A program made the translations under genes and the position numbers. Shown here piece by piece: positions 8,664-17,590 of a stretch of 64,000 nucleotides of DNA; position 1 is the stretch's first letter; the number at the start of each line of letters is the position of its first letter. Under the pieces are notes generated by a model, which had not been told where the DNA came from, ran no database searches, and was given only the letters and a program-made list of their open reading frames with translations. Where the stretch lies: contig JAGBBZ010000015.1 of NCBI GenBank assembly GCA_017938215.1, forward strand, positions 1 to 64,000, given 5' to 3'. This DNA is from Eubacterium sp. Lineage in GTDB: Bacteria > Bacillota > Clostridia > Lachnospirales > Lachnospiraceae.

Positions 8664-9365
8664 ATGGCATTGATAAAGTGTCCACATTGCCAACATGATA
8701 ATGTTTCTGATAAGGCAGAAACATGTCCGCATTGTGGTTTGAGAATTACACAGTTTTGTAAAGGAAAATCACAAAATGCTTGTTATGATGAAATCATAAG
8801 TAACAATTTAAGTGAAGTTGAAGCAAAACGAGAAAGAATACTTCTAATGTTGAAACAGCAAAAAAACAAAGAAATAAAATATAAAATTGGATGGTTTGCT
8901 TGGGCGATAACTTGGACTATTATATTAGTTTTGGTTTTTTCGTTAAGTGAACATGGGTCTCATGGTTTATTGATAGTTATATCATTATTTTTTTCTATCA
9001 TTGGCTGGGGTGGCATATATTTATGCAGAGGTTCGGTTGAACAATTTGAAAACGATTTGCGGCTTGCTGAAAAAGATATTGCAGAATATGAAAGAACTAT
9101 TCAAAGGAGAATTGAAGCTCATAAACAAAAAATGATAGAGGGAGCGAATGCATTACAAAGAGAAAAAGAATATGCAGAATATACTCAAACAAGTGGAGAA
9201 GCTTGGACTGTAAGATATTTTACAGACCCTTGCCCTTATTGTGGACATTATAAAGTAAGATATTCTAAATGGGAAGATAAAAGGTTCTCAATTGCTTTTT
9301 GGGGAATAGCTTCTAGTAAAATAGGTCAAAAGTTTAAATGTGAGAACTGTAAACGCATGTGGTAA
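8664..9365 (+). CDS. Membrane protein with N- and C-terminal zinc ribbons
   Basis: A 233-residue protein of unknown function. Visible parts: N-terminal zinc ribbon (CPHC...CPHC, residues 6-25), a charged linker, two transmembrane helices (about 74-94 and 100-120), a coiled coil (about 125-180), and a C-terminal ribbon (CPYC...CENC, about 192-229). The ATG at 8664 is chosen because AAGGAG precedes it and it lies one base after the previous stop, so the two proteins are translationally linked; an in-frame ATG at 8613 inside the previous gene is less likely. The two ribbons facing the cytoplasm, joined by a membrane hairpin, suggest a membrane-anchored adaptor. Confidence 0.7.
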   Translation: MALIKCPHCQHDNVSDKAETCPHCGLRITQFCKGKSQNACYDEIISNNLSEVEAKRERILLMLKQQKNKEIKYKIGWFAWAITWTIILVLVFSLSEHGSHGLLIVISLFFSIIGWGGIYLCRGSVEQFENDLRLAEKDIAEYERTIQRRIEAHKQKMIEGANALQREKEYAEYTQTSGEAWTVRYFTDPCPYCGHYKVRYSKWEDKRFSIAFWGIASSKIGQKFKCENCKRMW

Positions 9366-9429
9366 TAATTGCCATAAAAGCCAGTGGATATTTGGACTTT
9401 GGCTTATAAACATAAAAAGGAGGTATTGT

Positions 9430-9702
9430 ATGCAACAATTTGAGTATATTATTTTGGAAGTATCTAATGACTGTGAATTTGCCTTTTTTGAATGTAGTAA
9501 TGGGGATTATGGTGTTTTAGAACCTCTAAACTGCGAAGTTGCTGTTGGAGATGTTTTACAATCCACTAATTCAAAAGCTATACCTTGTTGTGGTTCGCAA
9601 TTATTAGTTTTAAATGGTAAAAAACAGGTAAAAATTCATATTGATGAATTGGATTTTAAAGATGGTGCTTATAAATTGTTTATGGAATTATCCAAGAAAT
9701 AG
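9430..9702 (+). CDS. Small hypothetical protein
   Basis: A 90-residue protein I do not recognise. The start at 9430 has a strong AGGAGG at 9417-9423; in-frame codons further upstream overlap the previous gene and are unlikely to be used. The sequence looks like a small beta-rich domain (YIILEVSND, FAFFECSNGDYGVLEPLN) with four cysteines, two adjacent. It shares the AT-rich composition of the two zinc-ribbon genes upstream and probably travels with them. Confidence 0.6.
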   Translation: MQQFEYIILEVSNDCEFAFFECSNGDYGVLEPLNCEVAVGDVLQSTNSKAIPCCGSQLLVLNGKKQVKIHIDELDFKDGAYKLFMELSKK

Positions 9703-9816
9703 GCGTAACTTATCCAGAAACATAGTAAGATCACATGGAGCGTATTATGAACCTTCGTATGTTATTGCTCGAGCGTACAATGAAGGGGGATTCTAGGAAA
9801 GAACGAGGGATAAAGA

Positions 9817-11196
9817 ATGAAAACCAAGGTAACGATAACGACATTACTTTGTTGTACATTACTTATGCTTATAAGTTGTGGTGGTGAGCAGGATGTTAAA
9901 TCAACTACAAGCGTAGAGAAAAATTCGGTTGGGAATGCAGTGGTGTCTGGTGCGGCGGTTTCCGGACCTGCAATTATAGAGAAGAATGTGGAACCGAAAG
10001 AATATATTGCAAAAGAGGTGGCAGAAGACGTTGTTTTAAGGACGAGAGCGAAGAGTGAATCAGATAATCATGAAAATAAGACAACTCGATTTAGTGCAAA
10101 AGAAAATTCAAATTATCTATATAAGGTTTGTGAGGAAAGATTGGAGCAGTGGACAAAAACAGGCGAGATCGTAAAAGAGTATGCGAAGGTGCCAGGCATA
10201 TATGGAAAATACGGACTGTGGGATTCGGATGGAGAAATGACAATATTATTTGTTACAGACGATGAAATTGTTTATAAGATTCAGGTTGATGAATCTTCAT
10301 CTATTTGGCGAATTCCAATTGTCCAAAAGAAAGATGGAGAAGAGTTGCAGATTGAGAGAGCGGAGAATTTGTTTAGCGAAAATGAAGTGGCATTTTTGTA
10401 TCAAGATGAACGATATATCTGTATTTTTGATATGGATGAGATGACGTATCATGAGTATGATCGAGAAAAAAGGAAAATGAATGTAATTAATACCGAAAAT
10501 GATTCGTTGGACTATGAAATTGCTTGTTTCTATAGTTGGTATGATGAAATAGAAAATAAGGATAAGGATAATTGGGGGTCGGTGTTTTTGCCTATACAAG
10601 ACAGTAGACCTGTTATTTTGCTAAGAGATCCATTTATGTACGGGGAGGAGAGTGATATATATGCACATCGAATTGGTTCGGGAAAGGTTGTAAAATTACC
10701 ACAAGGATGTCGAGAAGACTACTGTGTTACAGCGTGGGGGAACCAGATGATTTATATGCCGGATCCTAAACCAACGTTAAAGAAAGACGGAAAAGGAGAA
10801 TTTGATATTCGGTGGTATGATGGAGACACAAAAACTTGCGGCATTCTGATAAAAGAGAAGCAATGGAAAAAAGTGTTTGCTGAACAAGGGATGAACAAAA
10901 TAAATCGAATGTACTTGTATATGGATGAAGACACTCTTTACATTGAAGGATGTCAAGGAAAACGAAGTGGGTTTCTCACATATTCACTAAAAGATGGTGG
11001 GACAGTAACATGGGAAAGTTCATTAAATACCTACCTAAATCAAAAGAAAGTTTATGTAGAAGAAGTTCTCAATGGCAAATGTTTGTATCGTATTGGTGAA
11101 AAGAATCGATATAGCTATGACTTTGTTACAAAACAAAGAAAGCAAGTAACAAAGCATGATGCAGAAAATATGTATTGGTTGGCAGATGAATTTTAG
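9817..11196 (+). CDS. Secreted lipoprotein of unknown function
   Basis: A 459-residue protein with a lipoprotein signal peptide: a hydrophobic stretch ends in LISC with the lipid-bearing cysteine at residue 21. A low-complexity linker follows, including VVSGAAVSGPA, a motif I associate with surface linkers in Lachnospiraceae. The body (about 110-455) is rich in tryptophan, tyrosine and short beta strands with recurring DGD/WY patterns, consistent with a beta-propeller-like repeat fold; I cannot name a family. It is probably anchored on the outer face of the membrane. It stands alone between the AT-rich cluster and nifJ. Confidence 0.65.
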   Translation: MKTKVTITTLLCCTLLMLISCGGEQDVKSTTSVEKNSVGNAVVSGAAVSGPAIIEKNVEPKEYIAKEVAEDVVLRTRAKSESDNHENKTTRFSAKENSNYLYKVCEERLEQWTKTGEIVKEYAKVPGIYGKYGLWDSDGEMTILFVTDDEIVYKIQVDESSSIWRIPIVQKKDGEELQIERAENLFSENEVAFLYQDERYICIFDMDEMTYHEYDREKRKMNVINTENDSLDYEIACFYSWYDEIENKDKDNWGSVFLPIQDSRPVILLRDPFMYGEESDIYAHRIGSGKVVKLPQGCREDYCVTAWGNQMIYMPDPKPTLKKDGKGEFDIRWYDGDTKTCGILIKEKQWKKVFAEQGMNKINRMYLYMDEDTLYIEGCQGKRSGFLTYSLKDGGTVTWESSLNTYLNQKKVYVEEVLNGKCLYRIGEKNRYSYDFVTKQRKQVTKHDAENMYWLADEF

Positions 11197-11226
11197 TAGA
11201 GTTTGGATATAATCGAGAGGGCAGGG

Positions 11227-11361
11227 ATGGAGATACATAGAGAATCAGCGGTTTCGGGACAAGCGGTATCCGGACAGGCCATTAAGGAACCCGTTGTCAC
11301 TAAAAGAAAAGTTTGTAATAAAACCTTCCATTTCTACATATACTTACCATTAGGTATGTAA
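11227..11361 (+). pseudogene. Remnant of, or peptide related to, the upstream lipoprotein
   Basis: A 44-codon frame beginning at ATG 11227 encodes AVSGQAVSGQAIKEPVV, which closely parallels VVSGAAVSGPAIIEKNVEPK in the lipoprotein encoded at 9817-11196. There is no signal peptide, and the frame runs into the hairpin before nifJ. The simplest reading is a leftover of a tandem duplication of the lipoprotein gene; a real short peptide cannot be excluded. Confidence 0.4.
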
Positions 11362-11378
11362 GAAATGGAGGTTTTTTT
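11294..11378 (+). promoter_or_regulatory. Possible promoter and terminator-like hairpin covering the nifJ ribosome binding site
   Basis: TTGTCA (11294-11299), a 16-bp spacer and TAATAA (11316-11321) form a plausible promoter. Downstream, 11320-11334 pairs with 11362-11375 (15 against 14 bases, one bulge), with an inner stem TACTTACC/GGTATGTA (11341-11348 with 11353-11360). Seven Ts (11372-11378) follow, and the nifJ ATG begins at 11379. The GGAGG ribosome site (11367-11371) lies in the right arm, so the structure could both stop transcription and hide the ribosome site. Confidence 0.6.
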
Positions 11379-14300
11379 ATGTCTGAAAAGAAGAGAAACA
11401 AAAAGACAATGGACGGAAATATGGCGGCTGCTCACGTGTCCTATGCGTTTACCGAAGCGGCGGCGATTTATCCCATCACACCGTCTTCCCCGATGGCGGA
11501 TTACACCGATTTGTGGGCAAATGAAGGAGTAAAAAATATATTTGGACAACCTGTAGTCATGAGTGAGATGCAGTCCGAAGCGGGGGCGGCAGGAGCATTA
11601 CACGGTTCCTTGCAGGCGGGGGCATTGTCCACCACCTATACGGCATCTCAAGGATTGCTTTTGATGATTCCGAATATGTATAAGATGGCAGGAGAATTGT
11701 TACCGGCTGTCATTCATGTGTCGGCAAGAGCGTTGGCAAGTCATGCATTATCCATCTTTGGTGATCACAGTGATGTGTACGCGTGCCGTCAGACAGGCTT
11801 TGCCATGCTTTGCGCAGGAAATGTACAAGAAGTCATGGACTTAGGTGCGGTGGCGCATTTGTCCGCCATTGAAGGACGAGTTCCCTTTTTGCACTTTTTT
11901 GATGGATTCCGTACGTCTCATGAGATTCAGAAAATTGAGGTGTGGGATTATGAAGATTTGAAAGACATGTGCCCAATGGAAGCGGTGAAGGAGTTTCGAG
12001 CCAGAGCATTGAATCCACATCATCCGGTACAGCGTGGTACTGCTCAGAATCCGGACATCTTCTTCCAGGCAAGAGAGGCCTCCAATGGCTATTATGACCG
12101 TTTGCCACAAATCGTGGAAACCTACATGAAAAAAGTCAATGAAAAAGCAGGAACCAATTACCAACTCTTTAATTACTATGGGGATCCGGAGGCAGAGAAG
12201 GTCATTGTTGCCATGGGTTCGGTTTGTGATGTGACAGAGGAGACCATTGATTATCTCATGGAAAAAGGAGAAAAGGTGGGACTGGTAAAGGTTCGTCTGT
12301 TCCGCCCATTCAGCGCCGAACATTTGGTAAAGGCACTTCCGAATACCGTAAAGCAGATTTATGTATTAGATCGAAGCAAAGAGCCGGGAGCACAAGGCGA
12401 GGCACTGTACTTGGATGTGGTAGCAGCGTGCAAAGATAGCAAGTTCAAAGATGTGCCTGTTTTTGGCGGACGTTATGGTCTTGGTTCTAAGGATGTGTAT
12501 CCAACAGATATCATTGCTGTATATCGAAATGAAAATAAAAAAGAATTTACCCTTGGTATTGAGGATGATGTCACCCATCTGTCCTTGCCGCGAAGGGAGA
12601 GTCCGGAGACGGAGCCAAAAGGAACCACCAGTTGTAAATTCTGGGGAATGGGTGCGGATGGAACGGTAGGTGCCAATAAAAACTCCATTAAGATTATTGG
12701 GGATCATACAGACAAATATGTGCAGGCGTATTTTGATTATGATTCCAAGAAGTCTGGCGGTGTGACCATTTCTCATCTTCGTTTTGGAGACCAGCCGATT
12801 CAGTCAACGTATCTCATTCACAAGGCGGACTTCGTGGCATGTCATACACCGGCATATTTGCGCAAATACTACATGGTGCAGGATTTGAAGCCAAATGGTT
12901 CGTTTCTATTGAACTGTGCATGGAACCAGGAAGAGTTGGAAGAAGCATTGCCGGGGCAGGTGAAACGTTATATCGCGGAAAATAATATTAATCTGTATAC
13001 CATTGATGGCTATGCTCTGGGAAAAGAAATTGGTCTGGGAGGCCGTATCAATACCATTTTGCAATCCGCATTTTTTGCTATTTCGGAAATCATTCCGAAA
13101 GAAGAGGCCATTCAGTATATGAAAGAGGCGGCAAAGAAAACCTATTCCAAAAAGGGAGAGGACATCGTAGAGATGAATTACCGTGCCATCGAGGCAGGGG
13201 CGGAAAAATATGTGAAGATTGATGTGCCGGAAAGCTGGAAACAAGCACAGGATGATAATATTACGGATAAAGTAAGTGGAGAGCGGGAGGAACTGATTGA
13301 ATACGTCAATGAGATTCAAAGTAAGATCAATTCCCAGCGTGGAAATGAACTTCCGGTATCCGCTTTTGTAAAATACGCAGACGGTACGGTGCCACTCGGG
13401 TCTTCCGCCTATGAAAAACGTGGTGTAGGCATCGATGTGCCACGGTGGAATCCCGATGGATGTATCCAATGTAACTTTTGTTCGTATGTGTGTCCTCATG
13501 CTTGCATCCGCCCATTGGCATTGGACGAGGAAACCGATCGACAGGCGCCGGAAGGGACTCGTACGGAGATGAAAGGGATCGAAGGCATGAAATTTGCCGT
13601 TACGATATCGGCTCTTGATTGTACTGGTTGTGGAAATTGTGTTAACGTATGTCCGGGAAATATGAGAAACGATGTGTTGGAAATGCGGTCGGTGGATGAT
13701 GCCATGTACCAGCAACCTCTCTTTGACTTCGGTGTAAATGTAAAGACACCGGAAAAGGTGTTTGAGAAATTTAAAGTAAGTACGGTAAAAGGAAGTCAGT
13801 TTAAGAAGCCATTACTGGAGTTTTCCGGGGCTTGTGCCGGCTGTGGTGAGACGCAATATGCGAAGTTGGCGACGCAGATGTTTGGCGACCGCATGTATAT
13901 TGCCAATGCCACCGGATGTTCCTCCATCTGGGGCGGTTCTTCTCCAGCGTCTGCCTATACGGTAAATCACGAAGGCGAGGGACCGGCATGGGCCAATTCT
14001 CTTTTTGAAGACAATGCTGAGTTTGGATTTGGGATGGAACTGGCACAGCGAACACTGCGAAGCAAAGTGCTTACGGCAGCAGAAACTCTTTTGCAGGAGA
14101 CGGTGGATGAGGAATTAAAAGAAAAACTGGAGCGCTATTTGGAAACGAAGACAGAGGGAAGTGCCAATAAGCAGGCGGCGATGGAACTTGTGACGTATTT
14201 GCAAGGACATATGCCGGAGTCCGAGGCGGCAAACGCAATCTTGGAATATAAGGATTTTGCTGCAAAGAAATCCCAGTGGATTTTCGGCGGAGATGGCTGG

Positions 14301-14915
14301 GCTTATGATATCGGTTACGGTGGATTGGATCATGTACTTGCCAGTGGTCAGGATGTGAACATTCTTGTGTTTGATACCGAAGTGTATTCCAATACGGGCG
14401 GGCAAGCATCAAAGGCCACGCCGACAGGAGCTATTGCACAGTTTGCGGCAGCAGGAAAAGAAGTGAAGAAAAAAGATTTGGCAGCCATTGCCATGAGTTA
14501 TGGCTATGTGTATGTGGCACAGGTGGCAATGGGAGCGGATATGAATCAGACCGTAAAAGCCTTCGAAGAGGCAGAACGATATCCGGGGCCTTCCATCATC
14601 ATTGCCTATGCCCCTTGTATCAACCACGGAATCCGCACTGGTATGGGGAATTCCATGGGGGAAGAGAAAAAGGCAGTGGAAGCCGGATACTGGCACTTAT
14701 TCCGCTACAATCCGGAACTTCGGCAGCAGGGCAAGAATCCATTTGTGCTGGATTCCAAGGAACCGAAGGGAAGTTATCGGGATTTCCTTATGGGAGAAGT
14801 GCGCTACAATCGCTTGATGCGAAGCAATCCAGAGCGCGCAGAATCGTTGTTTGACCAGGCGGAAGTGGCAGCGAAAGAGAAGTACAATGAGCTTGTGAGA
14901 CGAGCCGATTTATAA
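11379..14915 (+). CDS. nifJ: Pyruvate:ferredoxin (flavodoxin) oxidoreductase
   Basis: A 1178-residue single-chain PFOR, close to the usual ~1170-1190. It oxidatively decarboxylates pyruvate to acetyl-CoA and CO2 and reduces ferredoxin, the central step of clostridial fermentation, in the cytoplasm. The N-terminal TPP-pyrimidine and transketolase-like domains (ITPSSPMADY near residue 32) are followed by a ferredoxin-like domain with two 4Fe-4S motifs (Cys695-x2-Cys-x2-Cys-x3-Cys and Cys748-x2-Cys-x2-Cys-x3-Cys) and a C-terminal TPP-binding domain with GDGWAYDIGYGGLDH and SNTGGQASKATP. An extra CxxC lies in GACAGCGE near residue 818. It is transcribed alone; its ribosome site is inside a hairpin directly upstream. 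The acetyl-CoA would feed acetate formation via AckA (32697-33890). Confidence 0.97.
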   Translation: MSEKKRNKKTMDGNMAAAHVSYAFTEAAAIYPITPSSPMADYTDLWANEGVKNIFGQPVVMSEMQSEAGAAGALHGSLQAGALSTTYTASQGLLLMIPNMYKMAGELLPAVIHVSARALASHALSIFGDHSDVYACRQTGFAMLCAGNVQEVMDLGAVAHLSAIEGRVPFLHFFDGFRTSHEIQKIEVWDYEDLKDMCPMEAVKEFRARALNPHHPVQRGTAQNPDIFFQAREASNGYYDRLPQIVETYMKKVNEKAGTNYQLFNYYGDPEAEKVIVAMGSVCDVTEETIDYLMEKGEKVGLVKVRLFRPFSAEHLVKALPNTVKQIYVLDRSKEPGAQGEALYLDVVAACKDSKFKDVPVFGGRYGLGSKDVYPTDIIAVYRNENKKEFTLGIEDDVTHLSLPRRESPETEPKGTTSCKFWGMGADGTVGANKNSIKIIGDHTDKYVQAYFDYDSKKSGGVTISHLRFGDQPIQSTYLIHKADFVACHTPAYLRKYYMVQDLKPNGSFLLNCAWNQEELEEALPGQVKRYIAENNINLYTIDGYALGKEIGLGGRINTILQSAFFAISEIIPKEEAIQYMKEAAKKTYSKKGEDIVEMNYRAIEAGAEKYVKIDVPESWKQAQDDNITDKVSGEREELIEYVNEIQSKINSQRGNELPVSAFVKYADGTVPLGSSAYEKRGVGIDVPRWNPDGCIQCNFCSYVCPHACIRPLALDEETDRQAPEGTRTEMKGIEGMKFAVTISALDCTGCGNCVNVCPGNMRNDVLEMRSVDDAMYQQPLFDFGVNVKTPEKVFEKFKVSTVKGSQFKKPLLEFSGACAGCGETQYAKLATQMFGDRMYIANATGCSSIWGGSSPASAYTVNHEGEGPAWANSLFEDNAEFGFGMELAQRTLRSKVLTAAETLLQETVDEELKEKLERYLETKTEGSANKQAAMELVTYLQGHMPESEAANAILEYKDFAAKKSQWIFGGDGWAYDIGYGGLDHVLASGQDVNILVFDTEVYSNTGGQASKATPTGAIAQFAAAGKEVKKKDLAAIAMSYGYVYVAQVAMGADMNQTVKAFEEAERYPGPSIIIAYAPCINHGIRTGMGNSMGEEKKAVEAGYWHLFRYNPELRQQGKNPFVLDSKEPKGSYRDFLMGEVRYNRLMRSNPERAESLFDQAEVAAKEKYNELVRRADL

Positions 14916-14954
14916 ATATATAGAAAGATTACAAGGAAAAGTTGTGCTCAACGC

Positions 14955-14983
14955 TTGCAGAATTTCGCGAAATGGTGTATAAA
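14955..14983 (+). promoter_or_regulatory. asnS promoter with palindromic operator
   Basis: TTGCAG (14955-14960), 17 bp, TATAAA (14978-14983). A perfect 12-bp palindrome ATTTCGCGAAAT (14962-14973) fills the spacer, the classic site for a repressor. The leader to the start is about 90 nt and contains a small AAGCG-aaaa-CGCTT hairpin (15052-15065); it is too short and lacks motifs for a T-box. Confidence 0.65.
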
Positions 14984-15082
14984 TATTCATAGGGCATTTT
15001 TTATGCAGATGTGGAGGGCGTGGCTCTGAATAATAACCACAGAGGAAGAATAAGCGAAAACGCTTCGAAATGGAGGATTAAT

Positions 15083-16474
15083 ATGGAACTTACAAGTATA
15101 CGGAGTCTTTTCCGTGAGAAAGAAGCATATATTGGCAAGGAAGTGACTGTAGGTGGCTGGATTCGTAGCATCCGTGATTCCAAGACATTTGGATTTATCG
15201 TAATCAACGATGGAACATTTTTTGAGCCATTGCAGGTTGTATATAGTGATAATTTGGATAACTTTGATGTGATTTCGAAGTTGAATGTTGGCGCGGCTTT
15301 AATCGTAACCGGAACATTGGTAGAGACACCAAATGCAAAACAGCCATTTGAGATTCAGGCAACCAATGTTGAGGTAGAAGGTGCATCCACCAGTGATTAT
15401 CCATTGCAGAAGAAACGTCACTCCTTTGAGTATTTGAGAACGATTTCTCATTTGCGTCCTAGAACCAATACGTTTCAGGCAGTATTCCGTGTGCGTTCCA
15501 TGATTGCGTATGCGATTCATAAATTTTTCCAGGAGAGAGAGTTTGTATACGTACACACTCCATTGATTACCGGTAGTGACTGTGAAGGTGCAGGAGAAAT
15601 GTTCCGCGTTACTACATTGGATATGGACAACGTGCCAAAGGATGAAAACGGAAATGTGGATTATAACCAGGACTTCTTTGGAAAGGAAACAAGCCTTACG
15701 GTAAGTGGACAGTTAAATGGTGAGACATATGCACAGGCCTTTAAGAACATTTACACCTTTGGTCCTACGTTCCGTGCAGAGAATTCCAATACGACACGTC
15801 ATGCGGCAGAGTTCTGGATGATTGAGCCGGAGATTGCATTTGCGGATTTGGAGGATGACATGATGTTGGCAGAGAGCATGTTGAAATATGTCATCAATTA
15901 CGTGCTTGAAAATGCACCAGAAGAGATGAATTTCTTCAACAGTTTTGTGGACAAAGGTCTCATCGAGCGTTTGAAACATGTGGCTGAGTCGGATTTTGCA
16001 CACGTGACGTATACAGAAGCAATTGAGATTCTTGAGAAAAACAATGATAAATTTGAATACAAAGTTTCCTGGGGATGTGATCTACAGACGGAACATGAGA
16101 GATATCTCACCGAGGAAGTTTATAAGCGTCCGGTATTCGTTACGGACTATCCAAAGGAAATCAAAGCATTCTATATGAAACTGAACGAGGATGGAAAGAC
16201 CGTGGCAGCCATGGATTGTCTTGTGCCGGGAATCGGAGAGATCATCGGAGGAAGCCAGCGTGAGGACGATTATGACAAACTGGTTCAGAGAATGAAAGAG
16301 TGCGGTCTGAATGAAGAGGACTATGATTTCTATCTCGACTTGAGAAAGTATGGTTCCACCAGACATGCGGGATTTGGACTTGGATTTGAACGTTGTGTGA
16401 TGTATTTGACAGGTATGCAGAACATTCGTGACGTATTGCCATTCCCAAGAACGGTGAAGAATTGCGAGTTATAA
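15083..16474 (+). CDS. asnS: Asparaginyl-tRNA synthetase
   Basis: A 463-residue class IIb synthetase that attaches asparagine to tRNA-Asn using ATP. The N-terminal OB fold (about 1-110, [21 protein letters not shown]) binds the anticodon. The catalytic domain shows motif 2 ([20 protein letters not shown]) and motif 3 ([15 protein letters not shown]). The ATG at 15083 with GGAGG at 15072-15076 gives the family's normal N-terminus; an in-frame upstream ATG at 15011 would add 24 residues unlike the family. It is followed by asnA, so asparagine synthesis and its use in translation are linked, with a terminator-like hairpin in between. Confidence 0.97.
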   Translation: MELTSIRSLFREKEAYIGKEVTVGGWIRSIRDSKTFGFIVINDGTFFEPLQVVYSDNLDNFDVISKLNVGAALIVTGTLVETPNAKQPFEIQATNVEVEGASTSDYPLQKKRHSFEYLRTISHLRPRTNTFQAVFRVRSMIAYAIHKFFQEREFVYVHTPLITGSDCEGAGEMFRVTTLDMDNVPKDENGNVDYNQDFFGKETSLTVSGQLNGETYAQAFKNIYTFGPTFRAENSNTTRHAAEFWMIEPEIAFADLEDDMMLAESMLKYVINYVLENAPEEMNFFNSFVDKGLIERLKHVAESDFAHVTYTEAIEILEKNNDKFEYKVSWGCDLQTEHERYLTEEVYKRPVFVTDYPKEIKAFYMKLNEDGKTVAAMDCLVPGIGEIIGGSQREDDYDKLVQRMKECGLNEEDYDFYLDLRKYGSTRHAGFGLGFERCVMYLTGMQNIRDVLPFPRTVKNCEL

Positions 16475-16497
16475 AAGGAATGTAACAGGAAGTATAC

Positions 16498-16545
16498 AAA
16501 GTCATGTTTATCGTTTTGTATGATAGACATGACTTTAGGATTTTT
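16498..16545 (+). terminator. Terminator or attenuator between asnS and asnA
   Basis: A 15-bp stem (16498-16512 with 16522-16536, one mismatch) has a 9-nt loop, and a short T-run follows (16541-16545). It lies in the 94-bp gap between two functionally linked genes and may lower rather than abolish read-through into asnA. Confidence 0.6.
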
Positions 16546-16568
16546 ATAGAAAAGAGGGAAAGAGAACA

Positions 16569-17576
16569 ATGAATTTGACAATTCCAAAAGATTATCAATC
16601 CCCTTTGTCCATTCGTGAGACAGAGGAAGCAATTAAGATGGTGAAAGATTTTTTTGAACGTGCATTGGCGGTAAATCTCAATCTGACCCGTGTGTCGGCA
16701 CCGTTATTTGTGCCACCCGAGACCGGTTTGAATGATGATTTGAATGGAGTAGAACGCCCGGTTGCATTTGGTATCAAAGAGCAGAATGAACGCGAGGTAG
16801 AGATTGTACATTCGTTGGCAAAGTGGAAACGTCATGCGTTGAAACGATATGGATTTCAGCGTGGTGAAGGTTTGTATACCGACATGAATGCCATTCGTCG
16901 TGATGAGGATACGGATAACATTCATTCCATTTTTGTGGATCAATGGGATTGGGAGCGAATCATCGACAAAGAAGAGCGTAATGTAGATACCCTGAAAAGC
17001 ATGGTAAAAAAGGTATACCAGTCGTTGCAGGAGACAGAAGACTATATGTCTGTGAAATATCCGTACATAAAGAAATCTCTTCCACAGGAGATTACCTTTG
17101 TTACCACTCAGGAATTGGAGGATCAGTATCCGGATAAATCGGCAAAAGAGAGAGAATATCTGTCAGCGAAGGAACATGGAGCAATCTTTTTGATGCAGAT
17201 TGGTGATAAATTGAATTCGGGAGAGCCACATGATGGACGCGCACCAGACTATGATGATTGGTCTTTGAACGGAGACATCATTATTTATTATTCGGTGCTG
17301 GATATTGCCTTAGAGCTTTCTTCTATGGGAATTCGTGTAGATGAGGTGGCATTGGAAGAACAGCTGAAAAAAGCAGGATGCGAAGACCGACGTGAGCTTC
17401 CGTTCCAAAAAGCGATTTTGGAGAAAGCATTGCCATATACCATCGGTGGTGGTATTGGACAGTCTCGAATTTGTATGTTTTTCTTAAACAAAGCACATAT
17501 CGGTGAGGTTCAGTCTTCCATATGGCCGGAGGATATGATAAAAGAAGCGTCGAAAAACGGACTTCAAATCTTGTAA
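16569..17576 (+). CDS. asnA: Aspartate--ammonia ligase (asparagine synthetase A)
   Basis: A 335-residue ammonia-dependent asparagine synthetase, converting aspartate, NH3 and ATP to asparagine, AMP and PPi. It is a paralogue of class II aminoacyl-tRNA synthetases. Typical features are the opening [16 protein letters not shown], and the end region [16 protein letters not shown]. Length matches E. coli AsnA (330). It sits directly after asnS, and its end overlaps the ribosome site region of the alcohol dehydrogenase gene by close packing (14-bp gap). Confidence 0.96.
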   Translation: MNLTIPKDYQSPLSIRETEEAIKMVKDFFERALAVNLNLTRVSAPLFVPPETGLNDDLNGVERPVAFGIKEQNEREVEIVHSLAKWKRHALKRYGFQRGEGLYTDMNAIRRDEDTDNIHSIFVDQWDWERIIDKEERNVDTLKSMVKKVYQSLQETEDYMSVKYPYIKKSLPQEITFVTTQELEDQYPDKSAKEREYLSAKEHGAIFLMQIGDKLNSGEPHDGRAPDYDDWSLNGDIIIYYSVLDIALELSSMGIRVDEVALEEQLKKAGCEDRRELPFQKAILEKALPYTIGGGIGQSRICMFFLNKAHIGEVQSSIWPEDMIKEASKNGLQIL

Positions 17577-17590
17577 GGAGAACAAATACC

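Noticed and set aside
9704..9796. A stop-free stretch ending in SHGAYYEPSYVIARAYNEGGF that resembles the end of a protein
   Set aside because: No start codon or family match, and about 30 codons can stay open by chance; possible gene remnant but not supportable.
12906..13715. A 269-codon minus-strand frame inside nifJ
   Set aside because: Antisense shadow of a conserved domain containing the 4Fe-4S motifs.
14984..15082. Possible T-box leader before asnS
   Set aside because: The leader is only about 90 nt and no T-box antiterminator motif or specifier stem can be found.
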